A stretch of DNA of 39,451 nt from Clostridia bacterium (GTDB taxonomy: Bacteria; Bacillota; Clostridia; Christensenellales; Aristaeellaceae). A program made the position numbers and the translations under genes. The stretch spans positions 1 through 39,451 of the forward strand of contig JAFPWH010000066.1 in NCBI GenBank assembly GCA_017395065.1, in the 5' to 3' direction. How positions within the stretch are numbered: the first letter of the stretch is position 1; the number at the start of each line of letters is the position of its first letter. The notes beneath the pieces are model-generated. The model was not told the origin of the DNA. It did no database searches and saw nothing but the letters and a program-made list of their open reading frames with translations. This document shows, piece by piece, positions 32,864 through 39,451 of this stretch.

Positions 32864-34861
32864 TTATTCAAAACGGCCCCTGAAGACGCCCGCGCCCGCG
32901 TGCACGCGCCCGCCGCCGGCGAGGTATTTTTTGAGCGCCCTGCGAAGCGAGGTGTCCTCTTTGAGGCTTGCGATATCGGCGTTTTTGCGCTCGTCCGCCG
33001 GCAGGCAGTACACCCATTCCATCAGCGCTTCGAAACAGTCTTCGCCCTGCGCGATCGGCTCGAACGCCTTTTGGAAGCGTGAGATGTTGCCTTTTCCGCC
33101 GAGCAGGGCTTTGATCTCGGGGGAGAGCAGCCAGGTTTCGCAGCGCATCGGCGCCCCGGCAAATCCGGGGAAGTGCGCGGCGAAGAATTCCCGCGCCGCG
33201 CGGGCGGATTCGTTCAGACGGTCTTTTTCGAGCACGGCGTCCGAGGGGATGTGGATGAACACTTCCTTGCTTTCGTTTATTAATTCGTATTCCAGTTCGC
33301 CGATCCGGAAGAGCCGGCCCTCCGCCTGCCGCACCGTCCAGAACGCCCGGTCGAAGCCATAAGCGCCGTACGTGTTTTTGTATTCGTTCACGAAGCGCGT
33401 AAAGCATTTGAGCGTGCCAAGCCAGATCGTTTCCGGCACGCCCTTCCACGCGCCCTCCGAGCGGCTCTGAAGCGCCGTTTTGAGCTGCAAAGCCATCTCC
33501 TTTGCGCCGGGCAGGTACTCGCGCTCCTTCGCACAGGCGAATTCCTTGAGGTCGACCCAGGACGCGTCCATCACCTCGCGGGCAAATTCACAGGGCATTT
33601 CGATCTGCTCGAGCAGCCTTTCCAGCGCCTCCTGCAAAAGGATGTAATCGCAGATCTCGAACACGCGCGGCATGCCGGGGAGGCTGCGCCTGCGCTTTTC
33701 CTCTTTGAACGCGGCGCGCACGGTCTTCCTGTCCGGGCAGCGCTCCCCCTCGGGCGCCCACTTGACCATGGGCGTTTCGCTCTCAAGCTTTCTGAGCTCC
33801 GTTTTGGTCTTCTGCCAGGAAAGTTGCTTGCCTGCTGCCTTCATCGCAACGATCGCGACGCGCGGGAACAACAGATATTCCGCCCTTTCGGGGTTCGTCA
33901 CGCGCTCGGCCCACACCGGGCTTTCGAGGCCGAAGAGCTCGTCCTCGCGCCCGGCGGCGAACGCCGGCACGCCCGCCTTCCAGACCTTGTAGGCGCTCAA
34001 GGAGTAGTACGGGCGGCTGATGTAATAGCTGTCCGCGTCGGAGATCAGCACCCTGCCGCCCTCGTCCATGAAGGCCGCGGTCTCCTTGTCGTTTCCCAGC
34101 CAGTGCTGCACGATGAAGTTGTGCGGAAGCAGCCCGCCGGCAAGGCTTTCGTTCCAGACGATCGCGCTCTTTCCGCGCGCTTTCAGAAATTCGCCGACCC
34201 GCAGAACAAGCCACCGCTGCAGCTCGTTTGCGTCTTTTAAGCCGTTTTCGGCCATGCGCCGCCCGCAGTCGGGGCACCTGCGCCAGTGCATCTTCACGGC
34301 CTCGTCGCCGCCGATGTGGATCTCCGGTCCGGGGAAGAGCTCGCAGATCTCCTCCAGTATGTTTTCGAGGAAGCCCACGGAATCCTCCCTGCCCGCGCAG
34401 ATCAGGTTCGGGAACACGCCCGCGTAGGTCAGTACCTCGTATTTATAGGGACTTTCTGTGACCTTGTCCCCGTCCTGCCGCCTGCAGCCGAATTCGGGGT
34501 AGGCGGCGAGCATCGCGCTGGCGTGTCCGGGCACTTCGATCTCCGGCACGATCTCCACGCCCCTTTCGCGCGCGAAGGCGACCGTGCGTTTAATGTCCTC
34601 CTGCGTATAGAAGCCGTTGTTGTTTTCGTACTCGTCCGCGCCCCAGAAGCAGCTTTTGCCCCTGCGGGAGCCGATTTCGGTCAGCTTCGGGTAGCGCCTG
34701 ATCTCCACGCGCCAGCCCTGGTCGTCGGTCAGATGCCAGTGAAAGCGGTTTATGCCGCATTTGGCAGCGGCGTCGATGATTTTGAGCACGTTTTCCGTCG
34801 GCATGAAGTGCCGCGCCGAATCCAGCATGAAACCGCGGTAGGGCAGAGGTTTCGTAAACAT
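32864..34861 (-). CDS. GH20 beta-N-acetylhexosaminidase, cytoplasmic
   Basis: 665 residues. It starts directly in the TIM barrel (RGFMLDSARHFMPTENVLKIID), with FHWHLTDDQGWRVEI, EIVPEIEVPGHASAMLAAYPE and the catalytic pair Asp186-Glu187 in HIGGDEAVKMHW. The usual N-terminal GH20b domain and signal peptide are both absent. About 300 residues after the barrel are helical and unassigned. It removes terminal GlcNAc or GalNAc by substrate-assisted catalysis inside the cell. Together with GH18, GH125 and the sialidase-like gene it fits imported N-glycan degradation, although it stands apart with its own promoter. Confidence 0.92.
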   Translation of the reverse strand: MFTKPLPYRGFMLDSARHFMPTENVLKIIDAAAKCGINRFHWHLTDDQGWRVEIRRYPKLTEIGSRRGKSCFWGADEYENNNGFYTQEDIKRTVAFARERGVEIVPEIEVPGHASAMLAAYPEFGCRRQDGDKVTESPYKYEVLTYAGVFPNLICAGREDSVGFLENILEEICELFPGPEIHIGGDEAVKMHWRRCPDCGRRMAENGLKDANELQRWLVLRVGEFLKARGKSAIVWNESLAGGLLPHNFIVQHWLGNDKETAAFMDEGGRVLISDADSYYISRPYYSLSAYKVWKAGVPAFAAGREDELFGLESPVWAERVTNPERAEYLLFPRVAIVAMKAAGKQLSWQKTKTELRKLESETPMVKWAPEGERCPDRKTVRAAFKEEKRRRSLPGMPRVFEICDYILLQEALERLLEQIEMPCEFAREVMDASWVDLKEFACAKEREYLPGAKEMALQLKTALQSRSEGAWKGVPETIWLGTLKCFTRFVNEYKNTYGAYGFDRAFWTVRQAEGRLFRIGELEYELINESKEVFIHIPSDAVLEKDRLNESARAAREFFAAHFPGFAGAPMRCETWLLSPEIKALLGGKGNISRFQKAFEPIAQGEDCFEALMEWVYCLPADERKNADIASLKEDTSLRRALKKYLAGGGRVHAGAGVFRGRFE

Positions 34862-34897
34862 GGGATCGCCTCCTGACTTGAGCGTTCTGTGTAAGGA

Positions 34898-34926
34898 ATC
34901 GTATCACACTTTACACAATTAAACAA
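34898..34926 (-). promoter_or_regulatory. Promoter of the GH20 gene with flanking inverted repeat
   Basis: On the minus strand TTGTTT (34926-34921), 17 bases ending TGA, and TACGAT (34903-34898), an extended -10. TGTGTAA (34888-34894) and TTACACA (34911-34917) are a 7-bp inverted repeat that brackets the -10 box, a likely repressor site. Confidence 0.5.
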
Positions 34927-35041
34927 GACGTGCGGGCGCGCGGCGGAAATTTTCATATTGTTTACAGCCCCGCCGTGGCGCAAAGAAACGAAAAACGCTA
35001 CAATCGGAACAAAGAACAGACGGCGGGAGAGGAGAAAGCGA

Positions 35042-35632
35042 ATGGATACGGATAATGCACGGACGACCGCACTGCCACCGCGCCTTCAGGTGTCGATCGG
35101 CTGGGACGCGGTAAGCCCCGTGCAAAAGCGCCTGCGCCCGCTGATCGGAAGGCCGGCCGAGGACCTGGACCTCGATCTTTGCTGCCTGCTGCTGGGAAAG
35201 GACGGAAAGCCGCTAAGCCCGTTTTTGAATTCCTGCTGCGTATATTACGCTTCGCCCAGGCACTTGAGCGGCGCGGTCATGCACATGGGCAACAACAGAA
35301 CCGGCGCGGGCGAGGGCGACAACGAGCGCGTCGTTTTCGATCTGAGCCGCATGCCGGAAAACGTCTCCCGGGCGGTGCTGGCGGTGAACCTCTACGGTGC
35401 AAAGGAGCGAAAACAGCACCTGGGCATGGTGAAAAACGGCTTTTTTCGCCTGACGGACCTGGACGGCGGAAAGGAACTCGTCAGGATGGAGATCGGAAAA
35501 GGACTTGCGCACAAAAGCGCCGTGATCGCGGCGGAGCTGATTCGAAAAAACGACGACTGGCTTCTTGAGCCCGTCCTGAAGGGCATAAGCGGCAGCGGCA
35601 GCGTAAACGACGTTGCGGACGAATACCGATGA
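35042..35632 (+). CDS. TerD-family protein
   Basis: 196 residues from the ATG at 35042 (AGAGGAG upstream). Family features: VSIGWD near residue 17, DLDLCCLLLGKDGK near 44, then HMGNNRTGAGEGDNERVVFDLSRMP with the acidic Ca2+-binding residues, and a closing FFRLTDLDGGKELVRMEI. TerD proteins bind Ca2+ and are linked to tellurite/phage resistance and stress signalling; several bacteria have stand-alone members. There are no other ter genes here. The stop overlaps the next gene by four bases (ATGA). A TACAAT lies ~45 bases upstream but no clear -35. Confidence 0.88.
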   Translation: MDTDNARTTALPPRLQVSIGWDAVSPVQKRLRPLIGRPAEDLDLDLCCLLLGKDGKPLSPFLNSCCVYYASPRHLSGAVMHMGNNRTGAGEGDNERVVFDLSRMPENVSRAVLAVNLYGAKERKQHLGMVKNGFFRLTDLDGGKELVRMEIGKGLAHKSAVIAAELIRKNDDWLLEPVLKGISGSGSVNDVADEYR

Positions 35633-36546
35633 ACAGAAATCCCGTCGCGCTGCAGACCGAGGGGCCTTCGCGCTATTATACGCTGGACGAGGTATACCAA
35701 AGGCTGCGCCTGTGGGGCTTTGACGCCGCGGACGCGAACCTGAATATTCTTTTGCCCAAAAACCGGATCTTCCGGCGGGACATCCCCGAAATCCTCGTAA
35801 GCGGCAGCGGCTTAAAGGAGCTGTTCGAGCCCTGGCGGAAGGCGTCGCTGGAAAGCGGCATACTGAACGCGCAGGCGCACGCGCCGTACCCGAGCTGGCT
35901 GCCGCTCATGGGAAAAACGAACGCGGCGCTGATCGAGGTGTTCAAAAACATGCTGCGCGGCTGCGACCATATCGGCTGCCGGAAGCTGATCGTCCATCCG
36001 TTTTACGCGGGGCCGTCCCTTCGGCTTGTAAAGCCTTTCGAGCACAGGCGGAACATCGAGGCGTTTTCAAAGCTCATACCGACCGCGAAGCGCTACGGCG
36101 TCAGCATCTGCCTCGAGAACATGTTTTCGAGGGGGTTCACAAAAAAGCTGCATCCCGCCTGCTGCGCCGACCCGAAGGAAGCGGCGGTATATATAGACGA
36201 ACTGAACGCCCTTGCCGGGGAGGAAACGTTCGGCTTCTGCTTCGACACCGGCCACGCAAACATCTGCAAAACCGACGTAAGGAGCGCGCTCGTTTTTCTC
36301 GGCCGGCGCGTGAAGGCGCTGCACATACACGACAACGACGGCGTCAGGGATCAGCACCTCGTGCCGCACATGGGCACGGCCGACTGGGACGCCTTCGCGG
36401 CGGCGCTTAAGGAAATACGTTATTCGGGCGCGATCTCCTTTGAGACGCACAAGCTCTGGTACGTTTTGCAAAGGGACGAGACGGACAGGCAGATGCGCCT
36501 TTTAAGCGAACTCGGCCGTTCCTTCGCGGAAGGGATCGACGCGTAA
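35629..36546 (+). CDS. Sugar phosphate isomerase/epimerase (AP-endonuclease-2-type TIM barrel)
   Basis: 305 residues. Metal-ligand positions of the xylose isomerase-like barrel are visible: CLENMFSR (Glu), CFDTGHANI (Asp and His), ALHIHDNDG (His, Asp) and SFETHKL (Glu). Family members isomerise or epimerise sugars, inosose or hydroxypyruvate-type substrates; some are endonuclease IV, whose exact motifs are not met here. It is translationally coupled to the TerD gene by an ATGA overlap, an unusual pairing. Confidence 0.85.
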   Translation: MNRNPVALQTEGPSRYYTLDEVYQRLRLWGFDAADANLNILLPKNRIFRRDIPEILVSGSGLKELFEPWRKASLESGILNAQAHAPYPSWLPLMGKTNAALIEVFKNMLRGCDHIGCRKLIVHPFYAGPSLRLVKPFEHRRNIEAFSKLIPTAKRYGVSICLENMFSRGFTKKLHPACCADPKEAAVYIDELNALAGEETFGFCFDTGHANICKTDVRSALVFLGRRVKALHIHDNDGVRDQHLVPHMGTADWDAFAAALKEIRYSGAISFETHKLWYVLQRDETDRQMRLLSELGRSFAEGIDA

Positions 36547-36573
36547 AGCGAGCGTATTTTTATGCAAAAAATG

Positions 36574-36602
36574 TAGACACGCGGCTTAAACAGTGCTAAA
36601 AT
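36574..36602 (+). promoter_or_regulatory. Promoter of asnA
   Basis: TAGACA (36574-36579), a 17-base spacer and TAAAAT (36597-36602), ~25 bases before asnA. The leader is too short to contain a T-box. Confidence 0.7.
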
Positions 36603-36627
36603 ACATCCATATTCATTTCGGAGGCAT

Positions 36628-37644
36628 ATGCACGTGAAGAACACATTCATACCCGAGGGATACAAAAGCCTGCTGGACGTGATGCAGACGGAAAAAGCCA
36701 TCAAATACGTAAAGGACACCTTTGAACAGATTTTTGCCGAAAGCATAGGCCTTTTGCGCATCTCCGCGCCGCTGTTCGTATCGGCGGATTCAGGCCTCAA
36801 CGACAATCTGAACGGCGTGGAGCGCCCCGTGAGCTTCGGCATCAAAGAGATCGAGGGCACGGACATGGAGATCGTGCATTCCCTGGCCAAATGGAAGCGG
36901 CAGGCGCTGCGCGACTACGGCTTTCAGCCGCACGAGGGCCTGTACACCGACATGAACGCCATCCGCAGGGACGAGGAAATCGACAACCTGCATTCCGTCT
37001 ACGTGGACCAGTGGGACTGGGAAAAGGTCATCCTGAAGGAGGACCGCACGAGGGAGTACCTCGAGGGCACGGTCAAGATCATCGTGCGCGCGCTGGCGGC
37101 GACGGAGCTGGCCACCTGCGCGATGTTCCCGGCGCTCGAACCCTCGATCAATCCCCGCGTCACGTTCGTTACGAGCGAGGAACTGGAGGAAAAATACCCC
37201 GACCTCACGCCCAAGCAGCGCGAGGACGCGATCTCGCGCAGGTTCGGCACCGTGTTCATCGAGAACATCGGCGGCGCGCTCAAAAGCGGGCTGCCCCACG
37301 ACGGCCGCGCGCCGGACTACGACGACTGGAGCTTAAACGGCGACATCATCGTCTGGAACGAGGTTCTGGGGCGCGCCTTCGAGATCTCGTCGATGGGCAT
37401 CCGCGTCGACCGCGAGGCGATGCTAAGGCAGCTGAAGATATCCGGCTGCGAAGAGAGAAAGCAGCTGCCCTTCCACAAGGCGCTGATCGAGGGAAACATG
37501 CCCCTGTCCATCGGCGGCGGCATCGGGCAGAGCCGCATCTGCATGCTCATCCTGAAAAAGTGCCACATCGGCGAGGTGCAGGTGAGCAAGTGGGACGAGG
37601 ACACCCTGCGCGTCTGCGGGCAAAACGGCGTGTTCCTGCTGTAA
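36628..37644 (+). CDS. asnA: Aspartate-ammonia ligase (asparagine synthetase A)
   Basis: 338 residues (E. coli AsnA 330). The class II aaRS-like fold is clear: SIGLLRISAPLFV, GLNDNLNGVERPVSF, HSLAKWKRQAL, GLYTDMNAIRRDEE, SVYVDQWDWEKVI and the end motif GGGIGQSRICMLILKK (ATP-binding Arg). It makes asparagine from aspartate, ammonia and ATP. GGAGG stands three bases from ATG 36628 but nine from an in-frame GTG at 36634, so the GTG may be the real start. It is followed after 49 bases by the metallophosphoesterase gene. Confidence 0.96.
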   Translation: MHVKNTFIPEGYKSLLDVMQTEKAIKYVKDTFEQIFAESIGLLRISAPLFVSADSGLNDNLNGVERPVSFGIKEIEGTDMEIVHSLAKWKRQALRDYGFQPHEGLYTDMNAIRRDEEIDNLHSVYVDQWDWEKVILKEDRTREYLEGTVKIIVRALAATELATCAMFPALEPSINPRVTFVTSEELEEKYPDLTPKQREDAISRRFGTVFIENIGGALKSGLPHDGRAPDYDDWSLNGDIIVWNEVLGRAFEISSMGIRVDREAMLRQLKISGCEERKQLPFHKALIEGNMPLSIGGGIGQSRICMLILKKCHIGEVQVSKWDEDTLRVCGQNGVFLL

Positions 37645-37693
37645 AAGCCTTCGCCCTTTTCCTTTTTCTATACTTTCCGGGGAGTTTACTTGC

Positions 37694-38815
37694 ATGCATT
37701 TCTGGACGATTCTTTTGGCGTCGGCGGGGCTCGTGAGCCTTGCCGCGCTCGCGTTTTTGTTTTGCCGCTTCAGGCGCTTCCGCTTCGTCTGCCGCCTGAA
37801 GGAGAAAAACCGCGTTTGGGGCGTCGCGCTCCCGCTTCTTCTGCTTGCACTGCTCGCGGGGATCGTTTTCGCGGTGCTTTCAAACGTCACGAACAAGCCC
37901 CTGAACGCGGCGATCGTGCTGATCCATCTGCTGTTGTTCTGGCTTTTGTTCGACGGGATCGGGCGGCTCGTCCAGGGCAAATTCGTACCCGGCCGTAAAA
38001 TCTACTGGCAGGGCGTTTCGGCGCTGCTCGTCACGACCGTCTATCTGGGCTTCGGCTGGTACGCCGCCCATCACGTGGTCAGGACGGATTACGCGCTTTC
38101 GACCGAAAAAACGCTGCCGAAGGGAAAAATCACCGTCGCACAGATCAGCGATTCGCACGTGGGCGCGCTGCTTGACGGCGCGAAGTTCGGCGAGTACGTA
38201 AAGCAAATCGACGCGCTGTCTCCCGACCTCATCGTGCTGACCGGCGATTTCGTGGACGACGACACGCCGCTGAAAGACCTGCTTTTGAGCTGCGAGGCGC
38301 TTGGAAAGACGAACGCGCCGGTCTGCTTCGTCTACGGAAACCACGACCGCAGGTATTTCGGCGGCGGCGAATTCGACGCGCAGACGCTGACCGACAGCTT
38401 AAAGGCCGCCGGCGTCACGATGCTGCGCGACGACGTCGTTTATCTGGAAGATCTGAACGTCACGCTGATCGGGCGCGACGACGCGTCCCGCAGCGCAAAC
38501 AGAAAGAGCATGGCCGATCTCATGCAAAGCGTAAAAGAGGGCAGCTACGTCATCGTCCTGGACCACGAGCCAAACAACTTTGACGCCGAGGCCGCCTCCG
38601 GCGCGGATTTGGTGCTGTGCGGCCACACCCACGGCGGGCAGCTGTTCCCGCTGGGCTACGTGGGGCTGCTGATGGGCGCAAACGACGAATTCCTGGGCCT
38701 GAGCCGCCGCGAGAACACCGATTTCATCGTAAACAGCGGCATAGCCGACTGGTCCATCCCCTTCAAGACCGGCTGCCGCGCCGAGTACGTGATCGTGGAA
38801 GTGACGGGAAAATAA
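37694..38815 (+). CDS. Membrane-anchored metallophosphoesterase
   Basis: 373 residues. About four N-terminal hydrophobic helices (roughly 3-23, 43-64, 71-90 and 107-125) anchor a calcineurin-like domain with all metal ligands: ISDSHVG (D-x-H), LTGDFVDDD (GDxxD), VYGNHDRRYF (GNHD), VLDHEPNNF and CGHTHGGQLFP (GHTH). This matches the YkuE/YaeI group, phosphodiesterases acting at the outer face of the membrane on lipid or wall substrates. It is co-directional with asnA and followed by a terminator. Confidence 0.9.
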   Translation: MHFWTILLASAGLVSLAALAFLFCRFRRFRFVCRLKEKNRVWGVALPLLLLALLAGIVFAVLSNVTNKPLNAAIVLIHLLLFWLLFDGIGRLVQGKFVPGRKIYWQGVSALLVTTVYLGFGWYAAHHVVRTDYALSTEKTLPKGKITVAQISDSHVGALLDGAKFGEYVKQIDALSPDLIVLTGDFVDDDTPLKDLLLSCEALGKTNAPVCFVYGNHDRRYFGGGEFDAQTLTDSLKAAGVTMLRDDVVYLEDLNVTLIGRDDASRSANRKSMADLMQSVKEGSYVIVLDHEPNNFDAEAASGADLVLCGHTHGGQLFPLGYVGLLMGANDEFLGLSRRENTDFIVNSGIADWSIPFKTGCRAEYVIVEVTGK

Positions 38816-38879
38816 AACCCCGTTCCGCTTGCTCCGGAGAGGCTGAAGCGAAAATCCTGTCACGCAGTGGCGGGGTTTT
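38814..38879 (+). terminator. Terminator after the metallophosphoesterase gene
   Basis: AAAACCCCG (38814-38822), starting inside the TAA stop codon, pairs perfectly with CGGGGTTTT (38871-38879). The 48-base loop holds a further GCTT/AAGC hairpin. The T-rich tail CGCTTTATTATT follows. 38880-39006 shows nothing else. Confidence 0.75.
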
Positions 38880-39006
38880 CGCTTTATTATTCATCATTAT
38901 TCATTTTTGTGCGTTTATGACGGTCTGTGACCGGAATTGTCTAAAATGTCAGTCAGGGACGGACTTTTGGTGATGTAGCTATCGTTTTTCTCCGCAATGC
39001 CTAGAG

Positions 39007-39451
39007 TTACGAATTAAACTCACTTAGATCCTGGCTTCCAGGAAATGCCAATCTGAAACTGTCGATGATTTCTTTGTTTTTGCTGAATAAAAGTACCAGA
39101 GAACTATCCCAGAGTACAATTTCCACAGATGCTAAAGGGTGCTGAATGGACGGCGGATTCTTCCAGAAACCTTTGTATCCCTCAGCTTCCGGGAGCGGAT
39201 ATCTCAGGATCTCATCCAGCGGTATGTTTTTTTCAAATCCCGAAAGGACGCCCCAAATCCATTGAGAATCGTCTATCGTAATGATTTTTGTAAGCTCATC
39301 ACCGGACAGGAAGTAGTAATCCGGTGCGGGAACCGCAATCGACTTTCCATTTTTATATTGCCAACGCACACTCGTATTGAGAGCATCCAATCTGTCGCTG
39401 TTCGCGACGATATCGGTAGCTGTAATCAGCCAGTTGTATTCTAACTGTTTG
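39007..39451 (-). CDS. Hypothetical protein, N terminus beyond the window
   Basis: The frame is open without a stop from the stop codon at 39007 to the window edge (first whole codon at 39450), giving at least 147 residues. The TTG at 39390 has no ribosome binding site, so the gene most likely continues outside. The product looks soluble and Trp/Tyr-rich (SVRWQYKNGK; DSQWIWGVLSGFEKN; GFWKNPPSI) with no TM segment. I do not recognise it. Its AT-rich composition matches the accessory genes near 1900-4000. Confidence 0.6.
   Translation of the reverse strand, partial: KQLEYNWLITATDIVANSDRLDALNTSVRWQYKNGKSIAVPAPDYYFLSGDELTKIITIDDSQWIWGVLSGFEKNIPLDEILRYPLPEAEGYKGFWKNPPSIQHPLASVEIVLWDSSLVLLFSKNKEIIDSFRLAFPGSQDLSEFNS

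Noticed and set aside
36547-36627. Possible asparagine T-box riboswitch before asnA
   Set aside because: The leader after the -10 box is only ~25 bases, and no Stem I, GGTGG-type antiterminator or terminator is present.

Overview
The window looks like chromosomal DNA of a GC-rich member of the Clostridia (Firmicutes), probably gut-associated and spore-forming. The support is a clear sigma-H gene, an infC-rpmI-rplT operon behind an L20-type leader, Firmicutes-style promoters (TTGACA-N17-TATAAT variants) and strong AGGAGG ribosome binding sites, IS256-type remnants, a BspA-like leucine-rich-repeat protein and intracellular glycosidases typical of gut glycan users. I cannot fix the order or genus.

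Layout. Positions 1-330 are the 3' end of a 5S rRNA gene, a tRNA-Asn and its terminator. Positions 331-5250 are an AT-richer accessory stretch: a DUF218/YdcF-like exported protein, decayed IS256-family pieces around an unknown 190-residue gene, a secreted LRR protein, and on the minus strand a membrane protein and a lipoprotein. From 19444 down to 5603 all genes lie on the minus strand in one tight series of 14: two paralogous esterases, a PurO-like IMP cyclohydrolase family protein, a nitrilase-GDPD fusion, a GH18 enzyme, rhamnulokinase, mrnC, rlmB, sigH, an RmlD-like reductase, a GH125 alpha-mannosidase, a sialidase-like protein, a uroporphyrinogen-decarboxylase-family protein and an aldo/keto reductase. 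A promoter lies at the upstream end and a hairpin terminator at the downstream end. None of the glycosidases has a signal peptide, so the set looks like cytoplasmic processing of imported (N-glycan-like) oligosaccharides, with a core RNA-processing/sigma-factor cluster embedded in it.

Positions 19680-26433 hold the F-type ATP synthase operon (atpZ-atpI-atpB-atpE-atpF-atpH-atpA-atpG-atpD, minus strand) under a near-consensus promoter. Three things stand out: no atpC (epsilon) follows atpD; subunit c carries a two-glutamate motif expected of Na+ coupling; and subunit a has about 60 extra residues between its conserved Arg helix and its last helix. A divergent Gfo/Idh/MocA oxidoreductase follows, then infC (apparent ATC start), rpmI and rplT on the plus strand.

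Positions 29155-34861 (minus) hold a two-TM protein behind a promoter flanked by two copies of the palindrome ACTCA-N5-TGAGT, a large cysteine-rich exported beta-helix protein, an alpha/beta hydrolase with an altered nucleophile elbow, and a GH20 hexosaminidase. Positions 35042-38815 (plus) hold a TerD-family protein overlapping a TIM-barrel sugar isomerase gene, then asnA and a membrane-anchored metallophosphoesterase. The window ends inside an unknown minus-strand gene. I found no CRISPR array, prophage or recognisable defence island. The best candidates for new biology are the unusual ATP synthase, the nitrilase-GDPD fusion within the mixed glycan/sigH directon, and the tandem-operator promoter.
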